Shown: piece after piece, positions 24,548-36,000 of the stretch
Numbering within the stretch: position 1 is the stretch's first letter
How the letters are laid out: every line of letters begins with the position of its first letter
From: Pelecanus crispus
Taxonomy: Eukaryota > Chordata > Aves > Pelecaniformes > Pelecanidae
Assembly: GCF_030463565.1 (NCBI RefSeq)
Contig: NC_134660.1
Location: forward strand, 3,237,501 to 3,301,500
Direction of reading: 5' to 3'
Length of the DNA stretch: 64,000 nt
Notes under the pieces: model-generated
Databases searched by the model: none
What the model was told of the DNA's origin: nothing
The model's input: the letters and a program-made list of their open reading frames with translations, nothing else
Position numbers and translations under genes: made by a program

Positions 24548-27249
24548 GGTTTTAAAAATATTAATTCTCAGCTGCCATTCTTCTTTTTTATATCTTTGTG
24601 ACTTGCTGGATGAAGGAGCGGCACAAAGCCTTCAATTATTTCTCCACTAACATGGTGGGAATTCTCGCTGAAGATCCGTACCCATGAATTACTGCCCAGG
24701 CTCACTGAGAATTACTGAGGCAGAGTCATGTGGGGAACGAAATGCCAAAGCTCTGCGCAACGTCGGGTGCCAGAAATTATCCACATCCACAAAAACCCGC
24801 AGGGAGCTGCTCGGTCAGGGCCGCTGAGAAACATCTGCGCGCAGAGCTGCGACCCTGGGAGCGCAGGGGCCGTTTGGCGTCACCGTGCCGCAGGGATGCG
24901 CCGCGCAGGGAAGAGCCGGGGCAGAGCCAGCTCGCTCCTGCTCTTCGGCGGCGGGGCTGCTGTCATCTCCCCTTGGGAAGCAGAGCCCGCGCGATGCCGG
25001 CTGGTGGGATGGCGATGGGGCAGAGCAGCTGGGCGAGGGGCTCCCTGGCTCCCGGCTGGGAAGAGGGATCAGCTCCTGCGTGCGCTGGGCTTTTGCGAGG
25101 ACGACCGTGGCCGCTGACAGGAGGCTGCTGCTCTGCTTGCCAGCAGGAGCGTTGCGGTGAGCCCTGCCAGCCCACGGGCTGCCGGCCAGGCACACAGAAA
25201 TGCCGGGAAGCCAGCCCCGCCGAAGGCTGCGGCAGTGGCGCAGGGTCCTGCCGTGGGCACCACCCCCGGGAACGGCTGCTGCCCGGAGAAGAGAGCTTGA
25301 AGTGTTTGGAGACCAGAAATCCCGCTGGGCACTCTACCTCGCCCGCCTGCGGCTGGGATGGATTCCCAGGCAGGATGGGGCCAGGACCTGCCCAGCTCCA
25401 TCCCTCTTCCGAAAGCAGCTGGCCAGGAGCCTGGGGTCGCGCTCCGAGGTCTGGCTTGCAGGAACCACTCCAGTGGCCATTGGCACCTCCGGTCCTGGGC
25501 TCGCCGGGGTCCGGGGAGCAGCCGGATGGCCAAGGCAGCAACACCGCAGCACCTGCAAGGCCCATGTCACCAGTCCCACGTCTCTCCTGCTCCAAGAGGC
25601 AAGGGAAAAAAATAACCCCAAAAAGCTCTCGGCCCTTTGCCGTGCAGTTTTACAAAGAGGCGACCTGCTGCTCCCCGCTGCAGTGGGCTGCGGTACTTTT
25701 CCCAGTTCAAAGACAGCAGAGGTCTCAAAGAGCTGGGAGGTGACAGGAAGGTGAGAAGCAGCCTCTGATCTTACGCTGGCAAAACCCAGCCCACCTTCAA
25801 CAGCGCCTTCATCCCCTGCCAACGCGGAGCAAGAGCCAGCGACCGGACGTCAGAGCCAGAAATACCCAAACTGGAAATAAAGCGCCGGGCGCAGCCCTGC
25901 CAGGCAGGTGGCCGGTGGCATCTGCCCTGCATCAGCCCGGGTCCCTCCCAGAGATGCCCCAGTGGGTCCAAGACAGATTCCTGCTCACGGGTGGAGGAGT
26001 CGGCAGAGCTCACTCTGCCAGCCCAGCCTGAGCTACGGCAAAGGGATAAACCCCATGTTTATTGTCTTCCATCCTTCCCAGCTCTCCAGGGCTCCTCGAC
26101 CTGCTGATACCGGCGGGCTCCCGCATCCTCGGAGACGCAGCGTGCTGGGCTGGGAGCAGGAGGAACAGCCTGCGCCGAGTGGGTCTGGGGGACCGGCGGG
26201 GCACGCATGCCACGCTGACACGCACGGACCAAAGCCGGCGCCGCAGGGGCTCCCACCAGACCACCACGTCCGCCTGGTCTGGGAGGGGAGGCAAACCAGC
26301 CCGGTGCAGGGGATCCGTTCGGATGGAGCAGGGAGTGCCCGGAGCAGGGCAGCAGCGGGAGCCATGAAGGACCTTGGCAAAGGACCCTCCGCTCCCCACG
26401 GCCGCGCCGAGCAGAGCCCAGCAGCCCCCGTCCCGCGGGCACCTCCCTTCCGCGGCGGAAAAGCATCTCTGCAACCAAGCCCAGAGCCCACGGAGTATGA
26501 AATGACAGCCTGGCCTCAGAGGCAAACCGAGCAAAACCCAGGTTGGTTTAATTCCTCCAGGATCAAACCTGGTGGCCAACGGAGCCCATGGGAGGTGGCA
26601 TGGATGCCATGCCTCCTCGGCACCCTGGCTGCCGCAGCCTCCACAGCCGGAGCAGCTCCTGTCTTCAGGCAGATACGGGCACGGATTAGGACTTAACCTC
26701 AAAATGTTTCCCTTGCAATTTCCAAGTGATCTTTCTTATCAACTAATTAAAAAATTTCCATAATTAGGCCAGGGAAAATCACGACTCGGGAACGTTTCCC
26801 ATTTCAAAGCAGCATAGATCTGTTCCGCACGGAGGGCTCGGAGCCCCAGCCGGAGCCGGGCTGCCCCCACCCCATCAGCACCGGGGCTCAGCCCAGGCTC
26901 ACCCCATTTGGGCTCTGCAGCCCCAAAAGCTTTAAACCCCGCAGGGAAGGGCCCGGCCATGTGCTGGGGGTCCCCACGCTGCCCCGCTGCCTTAGCCCCT
27001 GCCCTCGCGGCACCGCGGAGCCCACGGTGCGGGCAGCACGTCCCCAGCGCCCCGCCAGAGCCCCGGCCGCCGCCGGCCCCTCTCCCTGGCACTCGGCCGG
27101 GTATTCATTCTGGCGAAAAGGCTGTTTACATTGCAGGGGGAAAAAAGTGGTGGTTTTTTTTAAAAAAAAAAAAAAAAAAAAAAATCCAACTATAAATGGT
27201 CCTCTGACAGTGGGGGGATCCTTCCCTGCTTTCGGACCCTGGGAAGCCA
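24548..27249. other. ZNF385C intron with poly-A/T tract at its end
   Basis: GC-rich intron without recognisable exons. At about 27,150-27,184 a T run passes into a run of about 24 A, immediately before the 70-bp repeats. This could be the remnant of a retroposon tail. Long overlapping frames here are a base-composition effect. Confidence 0.4.
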
Positions 27250-27625
27250 GGATGCTTGGGGGAGCCCCCCCCCCGCCCCACGGCTCTGCAGAGCAAAGCC
27301 CCCCACTGCCCGCAGCCCCGGGATGCTTGGGGGAGCCCCCCTCCACCCCACGGCTCTGCAGAGCAAAGCCCCCCACTGCCCGCAGCCCCGAGGTGCCTGG
27401 GGGAGCCCCCCTCCGCCCCACAGCTCTGCAGAGCAAAGCCCCCCACTGCCCGCAGCCCCGGGATGCTTGGGGGAGCCCCCCTCCACCCCACGGCTCTGCA
27501 GAGCAAAGCCCCCCACTGCCCGCAGCCCTGGGATGCTTGGGGGAGCCCCCCTCCACCCCACGGCTCTGCAGAGCAAAGCCCCCCACTGCCCGCAGCCCCG
27601 GGATTCTTGGGGGAGCCCCCCCTGC
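27250..27625. repeat. 70-bp minisatellite, about 5.3 copies
   Basis: Units start GGATGCTTGGGGGAGCCCCC at 27,250, 27,321, 27,391 (AGGTGCCTGG variant), 27,461, 27,531 and 27,601 (GGATTCTTGG variant). Each continues through CTCCACCCCACGGCTCTGCA and ends CACTGCCCGCAGCCCCG. Copies are 95% or more alike by eye, so the array is young. The period is not a multiple of three, so the overlapping ORFs on both strands are artefacts. Confidence 0.95.
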
Positions 27626-27889
27626 CCCTGCCGTGGGGCAAGAGCCCAGCACCAACGCCACGACCTTGGGGGGCGAAAGCCCCCGGCCAGCCCCGCAGCC
27701 CCGGCCAGGCTGGGCACACCGGCAGTGTGACCACGGAAGAACATTGCAACGCCTCCGAAAGACAAATCCCCGCATCCATGGCATTCCAGGGGAGCGCCGG
27801 GCGAGCTTCCCACGGGAAATCGGGACCCTCCCTGGGTACGTCCCGTGCCTGCAGCTCGCCTGTCGAGTGGCTCAAAGCTCGAGGAGGCT
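27626..27889. other. ZNF385C intron, no element seen
   Basis: GC-rich intron between the minisatellite and an AT-rich island. Confidence 0.4.
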
Positions 27890-28270
27890 CCTTAAATACG
27901 CAGGTTCCCTTTTACGACTTGCAAGTAAATTGTTGTGGTTCTAATAAAAAATGAGCACTTGTTACCATGCAGCCGCAGACTGGATTTCCTTGAGAGCACA
28001 GATATAATTCTTGACGGGGGCTTCCTGACACATAAATTATGACAGTATTTTGGAGGCAATCTCAGAACATCAGACTAAGAAACAGCCTTTGTACATCACA
28101 ATATTGTCTCTAAATTGACAAATAGACCCTCATGGGCTTCATTACTCTGCTCCGGGCGCACATTTTTGCATTTTTATTTTCCCTAGGAATGATTAAGGGG
28201 ATGCAGAACTGTGGGCTCTGGATACGGAAAATTCAAACACCAGCCCCGATCGAGTTGAGGAACAAGAAAA
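27890..28270. other. AT-rich island in ZNF385C intron
   Basis: Sequence with CATAAATTATGACAG, CACAATATTGTC (a palindrome-like core), CAAATAGACCC and TTTTTATTTTCCC. It has no ORF or repeat signature. It resembles a conserved enhancer in composition. Confidence 0.35.
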
Positions 28271-30999
28271 GTACTTTCATGGGATGCGGAGCTCAGAGAG
28301 GGGGCTCTCTGCTCCCGTGATGTTTAAGCCTAGCACACTTTGGAGATTGCCCCATGCTTCCAGGACAAGTTTGCTTCCAGTCCTGGAAATTCAACAGTGT
28401 AAAGCAACTCGATTAACATGTTCAGTACTGGATTGAGAGCATCTGTACAAAGGTTCCTTGTCTCGTTTATTCAGTAGTAGACTGCCACTGTGCACTTTTA
28501 GAAATACGTGGATCTCCCCAGAAATGCCAGCTAAAAGCCAAAGCAAGGGGGAGGTCTCCAGTAACATACCAGCTAACTGTCCCAAGACCAGGGTGCCTTC
28601 ACCAGCCACCAGCCGATGTTCAAGGATGCTGGGGCAATGCTTGAGGCGTATTTTTGGGTTGGAATGGCTGTGGACAGCCGCAGCCAGGGGAGCTTCTGGT
28701 GCCACTCTGCCAGAGCCACGGCATCGCTCCAGGCTCCACTTGGGAATGCCGGCCCCAGCGCCGACCCGTGGGGATACACAGCAGGAGGGTGCAGGCAGGA
28801 AGGGCTGGGGCGGCTCTGCCGCGGCCCCGTCCTCGTCCGCGCGTCGATGGGAGACTCGTCCCATGCCGGCACGGCCGGGTACGCCGGGCAGCCAACACCA
28901 GCCACAAATCAACGGCACAGAGAGCGAACCCCTCCGAACACAACCCGGAGGGGAGCACTGCAAGCGGAGGGGGAAACCCTGCAGTTCTGGGCGCGATGTT
29001 GCTGCGCAGCCAGTTCAGTTTTGCGCCTCAGGTTCTGCAGTATTTATACTCTTTCCTGCCAGCAAAAATAGACTCAGCACGTCTGAGTTGGGTGTCTCGC
29101 CTCTTTGTGCTGAAAGAGACGGGAGAAGCCAGGCAGGAGGAGAGGGATGGAAAGGCAGCCCCGACCCAGCCGGCAGTGCACGCTCCAGTGGGACGGCATC
29201 TCCGTGCACGGGTTCACCGGCGGCATTTGCCGAGCGGCCGGGCCCCCAGCCATCACCCACCGCAGCTGGGACATGTCCTGCGCGGTCCAGCGACAGGGAT
29301 GAGCCCCTGAGGCCAGCGAGCCACCAGCCCCAACAAATATTTCTTATTCTCAGGACTATTAAACCAACCTCCTGATTTATCCGTACCGGTGGCCAGCTGT
29401 TTCATCAAAGCCAAACATCGCTGGAGCAGCCAGCAGCGTGAGCAGCCCGCTCCAGAGACCGAGCCGAGCCGAGTGCGATGCAAGAGCTCAGGGATGCTTG
29501 TGCACAAGACGCACAGCGGGAAGTCACAGCTCGGTGCGATGTCACCACCCTGATAACGCATAGCAAAGCTCTGTACATTTACATATAGAGATCCACATCC
29601 AGGATTATACGAGTCTTTTTTTAATGCACGTGGTGGATTACAGAATAAGCAAGCAATCCCACAGCACACGTTACCACCAGCCTGGCTCTGAACTCTACAT
29701 ATGGCACGAGAGTCTCTCATCAGCAGAGTCACACCGGCAGCTACCGAGGGACCGGAGCCATTTCTCCCATCCCCACGGAGCTGTTTCTCCCATCCCCACG
29801 GAGCTGTTTCAGCCAAGTGACAAATCACTCAGAGAAGCTGATGCTGGGCTGGATGCTCCATCAGAAAACACCTGCAGCCACTTAAAAAAAAAAAAAAGTC
29901 AACGATGGTGGATTCGACTTGCGTTGGCTGCAGAAACTCCTGGCCAGGCTGGCAGCCGGGGACAGAGCCTCATTTATTTGCGGACCGTCACATACAGCGG
30001 CACTGCCCATTGATGCTATTTCCAGGCACCGTGCCCCACATGCAGACGCAGCGGCTTACACAAACCATCTCAGCTCCCCGTTCAGACACCCCAGATAATC
30101 ACGGAGATGAAGACGATTTTTGCGCAGTGCTGAGCAGCACAAGGCCAGCTCCTGCCTCACGTTTTCACTGAAAACTGCTGCCGTGCTCCGCTCGGGGCAG
30201 GGGGTGCTGCCAGCTTGCACAGGACCCGCAGACATGTCCAGCCCTCGCAGGAGCAGGCAGCTCGAGCAGTGAAGTGGCAACAGAGGTGATGCTGATCCCC
30301 TTCACACCGGTGAATTAACCTAGAAGCCCCTTAAAGCCTGCAGGAGCGCAAAGTTGGGCCCTAGACCCCTTACCTTCGTGCAGAATCACCTCCTGTATTT
30401 AAGATGCGCTTTTAAGTTTTGCTCTGGAAATAAAAAGCAGCCACACATGCCGAGGAGAGCTGGGCGTTCAGATTCTGTGCAAGAAGTTGTTTTCCCACAT
30501 GCACATCCAGCGTGACCGGCACTAACAGCCCTGCCGCTGCGCTGTCAAGGGCAGCCACAGGCACGCCCCTGCTCTCCGGGATCCGCGGGATTTGCTTTCG
30601 GGCAGAGGAGAGCTCCAGCCCTACCCCACCCGATGCACAGCTCATCGAAAGCTTCAGCGATAACTCATGGCTGCTTCAACTTAATAGCAAAGTCTATTGA
30701 GAAAAGCTAAGGGGAGAGCGGGCGATCTTCTGGCTGAGGATGCTGCTTCCGTATCCAAGTTCACTCCCGCTCGGCGGGTTGCTCTGCAGGCGTGTGCCTG
30801 GTCAGGAGGACCGTGCTCTGCCCGGGGCTGCAGCCACCCCAAGGCACAGCGTTCACTGCCCAAATTGCTAACAGAAAGCGCTTTTGTAAGGCTTCAATAA
30901 AAGTCTTTTTCTTTAAAAGCCGAGTACCCCTTGTGGAGACAGCCAGAAAGCCTCGGCTCCATTTCCAGCACAAACCTCTCTGCGCCTCAATCAAAGCAG
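28271..30999. other. ZNF385C intron, ordinary
   Basis: Mixed intron. An A-run of about 14 lies at 29,883-29,896, and a 23-bp direct duplication (TTTCTCCCATCCCCACGGAG core) at about 29,760-29,806. No gene is recognised. Confidence 0.35.
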
Positions 31000-32350
31000 G
31001 GATGTGAGCAGCCGCCGGCACCCCGCAGCCGAGCCGTGGGACGCGCGGGGTGTGCCACGCACCCCGACACCCTGAGCAGCACAGCCGGGCCCAGGCCGTG
31101 CCCACGGACACGGCCCCACCGCCCACCCGTGGACGCGGCCCCACCGCCCACGTCGTGCCACGCAGCCGGGCTGCGCCCAGGCACCTTGGCAAACGCCACC
31201 CGGGCCCGGGCGCTGCCGGCAGAGCCAAGCCCACCGCACGCCCGTGGGGGTCACACGCCGCGCACCCCAATGGCGCAGACCCCTTGGCAGAGCCGAGCCG
31301 GGGGACGCCACCACGCACCCACGCAGGTCCTGCTCGGCGTGGGAAAGGCAGCCCCACGCAGGGACAAGGGGCTGCAACCGGGGCTTCGGCAAAGTTCCTC
31401 TTGAAGAAGTTTCGCTCCTGACCCGACACCCCCCGGGGGGGAGGTCAGCGGGCCCGGGGGCTCTGCCACCCCCCGCCGCCCCTCGCCCCGGTGCACGGCG
31501 CTGCGCAGCCGGGTTTCCCCTCTCCCGGTGGCTTCCCCTCTCCCGGCGCCGCAGGCGAGAGCCGGGATGGAGAGGGGGGACCGGAGCATCCCCCCGGGCA
31601 GGCACCCACCCCTTCTCCCGGCTCCGCGGTGCCTCCCCACCGCATCCCCCCCGACAACTTCAGCCACGGCCGCAACTCTCCGGGCCCGCAGCCCCGCCGC
31701 CGCGGGCCGAGCCGCCGCCGAGGACCGGCCGTGCCGGGGGAGCCGGGGGAGCCGGGGCCGCCCCTGCCCGCCCGCCCGCCCTACCTGCCCAGCCGCCCGG
31801 CTCCGCCGCCGTTTGCAGCATCCTCCCGCCGGCTGCTCGCTCCCGGCTGGGCGAGCGCGCTCCCGGAGGAGGAGGAGGAGGAGGAAGAGGAGGAGGAAGG
31901 GGGGGGGAGGAGGAAGGAGGGGATGAAGGCAGCGCGCGCGCCGCCGCGGTCCCCGTGTCCCCCCCGCCCGCCGCCGTGCGCCCATACCGGGTGGGAGGGG
32001 GGAACCGCGGCCGCGCATCCCGGTGCTGCATCCCGGGGGGGGCCGCCGCGCACCCCTCGGTCCGGGACAGGGCTGCACAGCGGCGGGGGGTGCCGCTGAG
32101 CGGGGCCTGGGGCGGCGGGGGACCCCCCGGGACCCCCTTCCCGGCCGCACTGCCACAGCAGCCTGGGCACCCCGGGGGAGTGCAGGGGCTCCCCGGGCCC
32201 TTTCCGGGGGATCTGGGGGGTCGGTGAGGTGCTGTGGCTGGGCATGCGGAGGAGGGGGACCCAGCAGGGCAGAGGGGAGGGCACCCCGATTTTGGGGCAG
32301 GGAGATGCCCAGTGCCCCCAGCGCCACGGAGCACAGAGGGGTCAGGTCCC
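31000..32350 (-). promoter_or_regulatory. CpG-island promoter of ZNF385C
   Basis: Dense CpG sequence surrounds the putative first exon at 31,785-31,821. A GGA-type microsatellite (31,866-31,922 on plus; CTCC on the transcript strand) lies just upstream of the start codon, inside the expected 5' UTR or core promoter. No TATA box was seen, as is usual for CpG-island promoters. The transcription start is not determinable from sequence; by position I expect it between about 31,850 and 32,150. Confidence 0.6.
31785..31821 (-). CDS. ZNF385C: ZNF385C candidate first coding exon
   Basis: On the minus strand an ATG at 31,821 with A at -3 opens the short reading frame MLQTAAEPGGWA. It ends after one further base at a textbook donor, CAG/GTAGGG (intron GT at 31,784-31,783). 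The phase-1 end fits the zinc-finger exon acceptor exactly: G plus GC makes Gly, giving ...GGWA-G-MKRPLSP in frame across a ~31 kb intron. This is the only first exon in a large CpG island that produces a clean in-frame junction with a short N-terminus. The exon assignment rests on the start context, donor and frame; I cannot recall the family N-terminus well enough to confirm it. The alternative is translation from the MKRPL methionine with this exon as UTR. Confidence 0.55.
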
Positions 32351-32729
32351 AGTCCTGCCCACCGAGTTTTCCCTTCCATCTCCGTGTGCTGGGACGAGGG
32401 TCCCCAGTCCCGTAGTCCCAAGCGGCAGGGGACAGCTTGGCTCCCCAGGAGCTCTCGGAGGGGACAGGAGAGGTGGCACCGCTGGTCCCATGGGGGCTGC
32501 AGGGCTTCGCTGGCGGCAGAGCCCCCGGTGTGACCCAGAGCACAGCCGCGGTTCCTGCCCAAACGACAGCTGGCGGCACGGCGGGAGAACGCCTCGCACC
32601 CTGCCCGCACAGCCCGGTCCCTCCGAAAGAGCCGGAGGAGCCCAGCTGCTCCAGGAGGATGAAGCGGAGCGGGCGGGATGGGATGGAGGGAGGGGGCCCG
32701 CAGGGAGATGCTGTGCGCTCTTAAGTCAT
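32351..32729. other. Region upstream of the ZNF385C promoter
   Basis: GC-rich flank of the CpG island. No element is supported. Confidence 0.35.
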
Positions 32730-33060
32730 CGTAGCTGGAGCGCAAGGCACCCGCCAGGCAAAGGCTTCTTTGCTGACATACAGCTGGCTTGTGCTACGAT
32801 CAACATTTTTTTTTGAGCGCAAAAGCATGTGTTTTCCTATCGTTGTCGTTGTTATTAATATTTTAGCAGCTCCCAGAACCTTTAAGCGAGGCCATGCCGT
32901 GTTGACATAGAAGAACAGATATAAAAAAGACCTGCTCCCCGCCCCAAGGAATATACTGTCTAGACACGTTATATAATCACATTTTGCCCTCCTGCAGGAC
33001 ATTTCGCGGAGGATCTCAAAGCACTTCGCAAAACTGCTAATGAAGCTTTGCAACCTGGCT
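32730..33060. other. AT-rich island upstream of ZNF385C
   Basis: Sequence with TTTTTTTTTGAGCGC, GTTATTAATATTTTAGC and GTTATATAATCAC lies within 1 kb of the CpG island. Candidate proximal enhancer by position and composition. Confidence 0.3.
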
Positions 33061-36000
33061 GCGAGGGAATCGCTCTGCCCTCCCGGTCTCCCTGGCCAAG
33101 AGCGCTCTGCTCCAGAACCGACGCACTCAGGGGCTCTCGTCTCCCGGGAGCTCTCGCCCGCTGCTGCTTTGCCTCCACTAAAAAGTGGAACTGATGCCAA
33201 GATGAAGAAGTCCGATCAGCCCCGTGAAGCCGCTGGCAGAGGGGCGGAGGCTGCTGGAGGCGAGGGCAGACCGCGCGCTGCTCCGAGCTCCCCCGAGCAA
33301 AGGGCTGCGGCCGCAGGAGAGCTCGAGGGCCCCCAGCTACCAGGGAGGTGGGAACCAGGAGCAGAGAGACCGGGCTTTGTGCTCCTCTCCAGCAGCTGTT
33401 TCTGGGCCTCCTGATGTTGGGATGCAAGCTGATGGCTCGGCAGCACTGGGTTATGCCTGTCCCCACCAAGACCCCTTTCCTCGCTGCCACCGGAGCCAGG
33501 GTCGGGTCCCAAGGATCAGCAGCACGGCACTGCCGAGCCTCGGCATGGCGCTCATTATAAATTACCTTTGGTTTTTAAGGATCCTTTCTCCAAAGCTTGG
33601 TGCATTTATTTTGCCACGCCATCTGATTTTTACAACGTAGGGTGGTTTTTTCCTCCCTATAAATAATTACAGGCACTCTAATGGATCTCAAACTTGCATT
33701 ACCTTAGCTGTCAGGAGCTTGACGATTACGGTGTAGCCTTCCCCTCCAAGGAGCAGAGACAGGGCTGCAGCTCCTCCACGGACTTTTTTCATTCACGTTA
33801 ACACTTACAGCCTCGTCCTGCCTCCATCACACCACGAGGAAGGGGGCCATACCCCCCCCTTCCAGGCGTGGGAACCGGGAAGCGCAGGGATGAGGCCTCT
33901 CGCCCAGCCCACGTCTCCCAGCGTTCCAGCACTGGGGAGCACGGATGAGTCGCTCCCCCTCCACTGTAATTGCTGGCTTCCCCCTCCCGAAGGCAGCCGT
34001 TCACATCGCTCACAGTCTAATGCAATGTTCCTCTTGCCGTCTTTTCCATCTCCTGAAGTTTTCATGGTATATTTAGCAAGCCTGCATGCAGGGATTTTTT
34101 TAATTAAACTAAACTCATGCCTATTGTAGCCTGTCCCTATGAAGGGACTGAGCCGGTGACACTTCGCTGTGTCAAAGAGATGAGTGAGAATGCCAGGCGG
34201 GAGGGAGGAGGGAGCCGTTCCCAGCTGGAGGGTCGGGTCCGATCCGATCGGCTCGTGCAAACTGTCCTCAGCGGGAACCCCGGCTCTGCGCCGGCCAAGG
34301 GGAGCCCAGCTCTGCCAGGCGCCGGCTCCCCACCACGCAAACGCACTTTGCTGATTAAATTCCTCGTGAAAATATTTCCACTGATGTTAACTTCACGATC
34401 TGTTCTTTATTTCCCATACAACCCTGCCCAGCCCTGTCTCGCTCCCGTCTCCTACCCACACAGACCCAGCCTCAGCTGGCTCAAAACAAACTCTTAGAGG
34501 CTGCAAGGAAACTTGTTTTCCCATCCAGAAACATGGTACAAGGACAGGGCAAGGCAATCCGTGTGATATGCATCTCGGCTGTGGCGGCTAATCCTCCTGG
34601 AGACACCTCTTTTCTTCTGTTTAGTCCAGCTTCTCCCCGAGATACTGTTTGTGCCAAGGCCAACGGAGACTCGTCGCCCTTAAACCTCTTCGTTTGCTGC
34701 AAATATTTCTGAAAATGAAGACAAATCTCTAAATAAAGAGAATGTCGTCTCCAGCTGCACCACACGGAAATGCTGTGGGACAGATTAGCAGAAGGAACAG
34801 CACATACAAATCCTCCGTCTCGCTGCAGTTGCTTACAAAGTTTCTGCCACCCCCATGCTCCTTTCTTTACAGCAGCTTTTTGCATTCAAAAGAGAAGAAA
34901 TGAGCCTACCAGGCAGAAAGCCTTTCGCGAGCCGCCACGGGCCAGCTCTGTGCCAGCGGCTTTGCTGGGCAGAGCATGGGGCAGAGCCCCAGCGTCGGCC
35001 TGAGTTTGCTCCTCTAACACGTTCCTTCGGCGTCAGCCTCTTCCCGCTGGGGAACAGGCACTCGTCAGGGCTGAAGCTTCGCCCTTCCTCACGTTTGCGG
35101 GAGTTCAGCAGCTCCGCGTTCAGTAAATAAGAAGTTTTACAATTAACCCAATGGTCTACATGCTTACGGCAGCGAGGGAGCTGCGTTATCCGCCCCGCCG
35201 GCTCCGAGCATCTCACCGCACAGGGACGCCGCGGTGGCACCTCGCCGGTGAGCCGGGTGCGGGTGACGGAGGAGCCGAAGGCTGTCCTAGACACGATGCC
35301 ATGGAGACATTTCCAATCCCAAACATGGAGCCACAGGACCACAAGGCCCAGCCCATGTCCTGCCCCGAGAGCCCCAGGCTCCTGCATGGCATTGGGGTCC
35401 CAAATCACCAGTAGATAGGGAAGGGGATGATGATGAGGAGGATGAGAAGCCCACCTTCAAAAAACACAGTCTAGACCCTCAGCTATGCCTCTTCGAGGCA
35501 CCGCTCCAAGCACCTGTGAGGGACCACGAGGCAAAAGTCTTTGAACGCAGTTTTAAGCAGCTGATTATTGCAAAACCTTTCCCACACCGGCCGGCTCCCC
35601 AGGGAGCAGCCCGGAGCGTACAGCCCGAGCCACCGGCGCTGAGCCATCGCAGGCTGCTAGCCCCGGCCCGTGCACGCCCCCGCACAGAGCCGGTCTGCAA
35701 ACACCGGGGCGTGGAGCCGCTGCCGTCACCGGCTGCCGCTGCCAGCGCAGCAACTTGTGCGTGATTCACGAGCGACGGATCCCCCCGGAACGGCTGCGCA
35801 GGGTCTGCTGCGCCCCGTGGAGACGCGAGTCGGCAGCTCAGGTGCCGCCAAAGTGCCCCCAGCCAGGGTCGAGAACGCCCCAGCCTCCGGGGCTGCCACC
35901 CAGGGCCTGAAGGTTTCTCCAAGGGGAGGAGGGTCCCCTCCTGCAGCACCCGCCGGGGTCCCGCCGGCACACGCTGGCGGCGGTGCCGGCACTCCGGGCG

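Noticed and set aside
26888-27954. Overlapping 230-330-codon frames on both strands
   Set aside because: They cross the 70-bp minisatellite and intron; periodic translation only.
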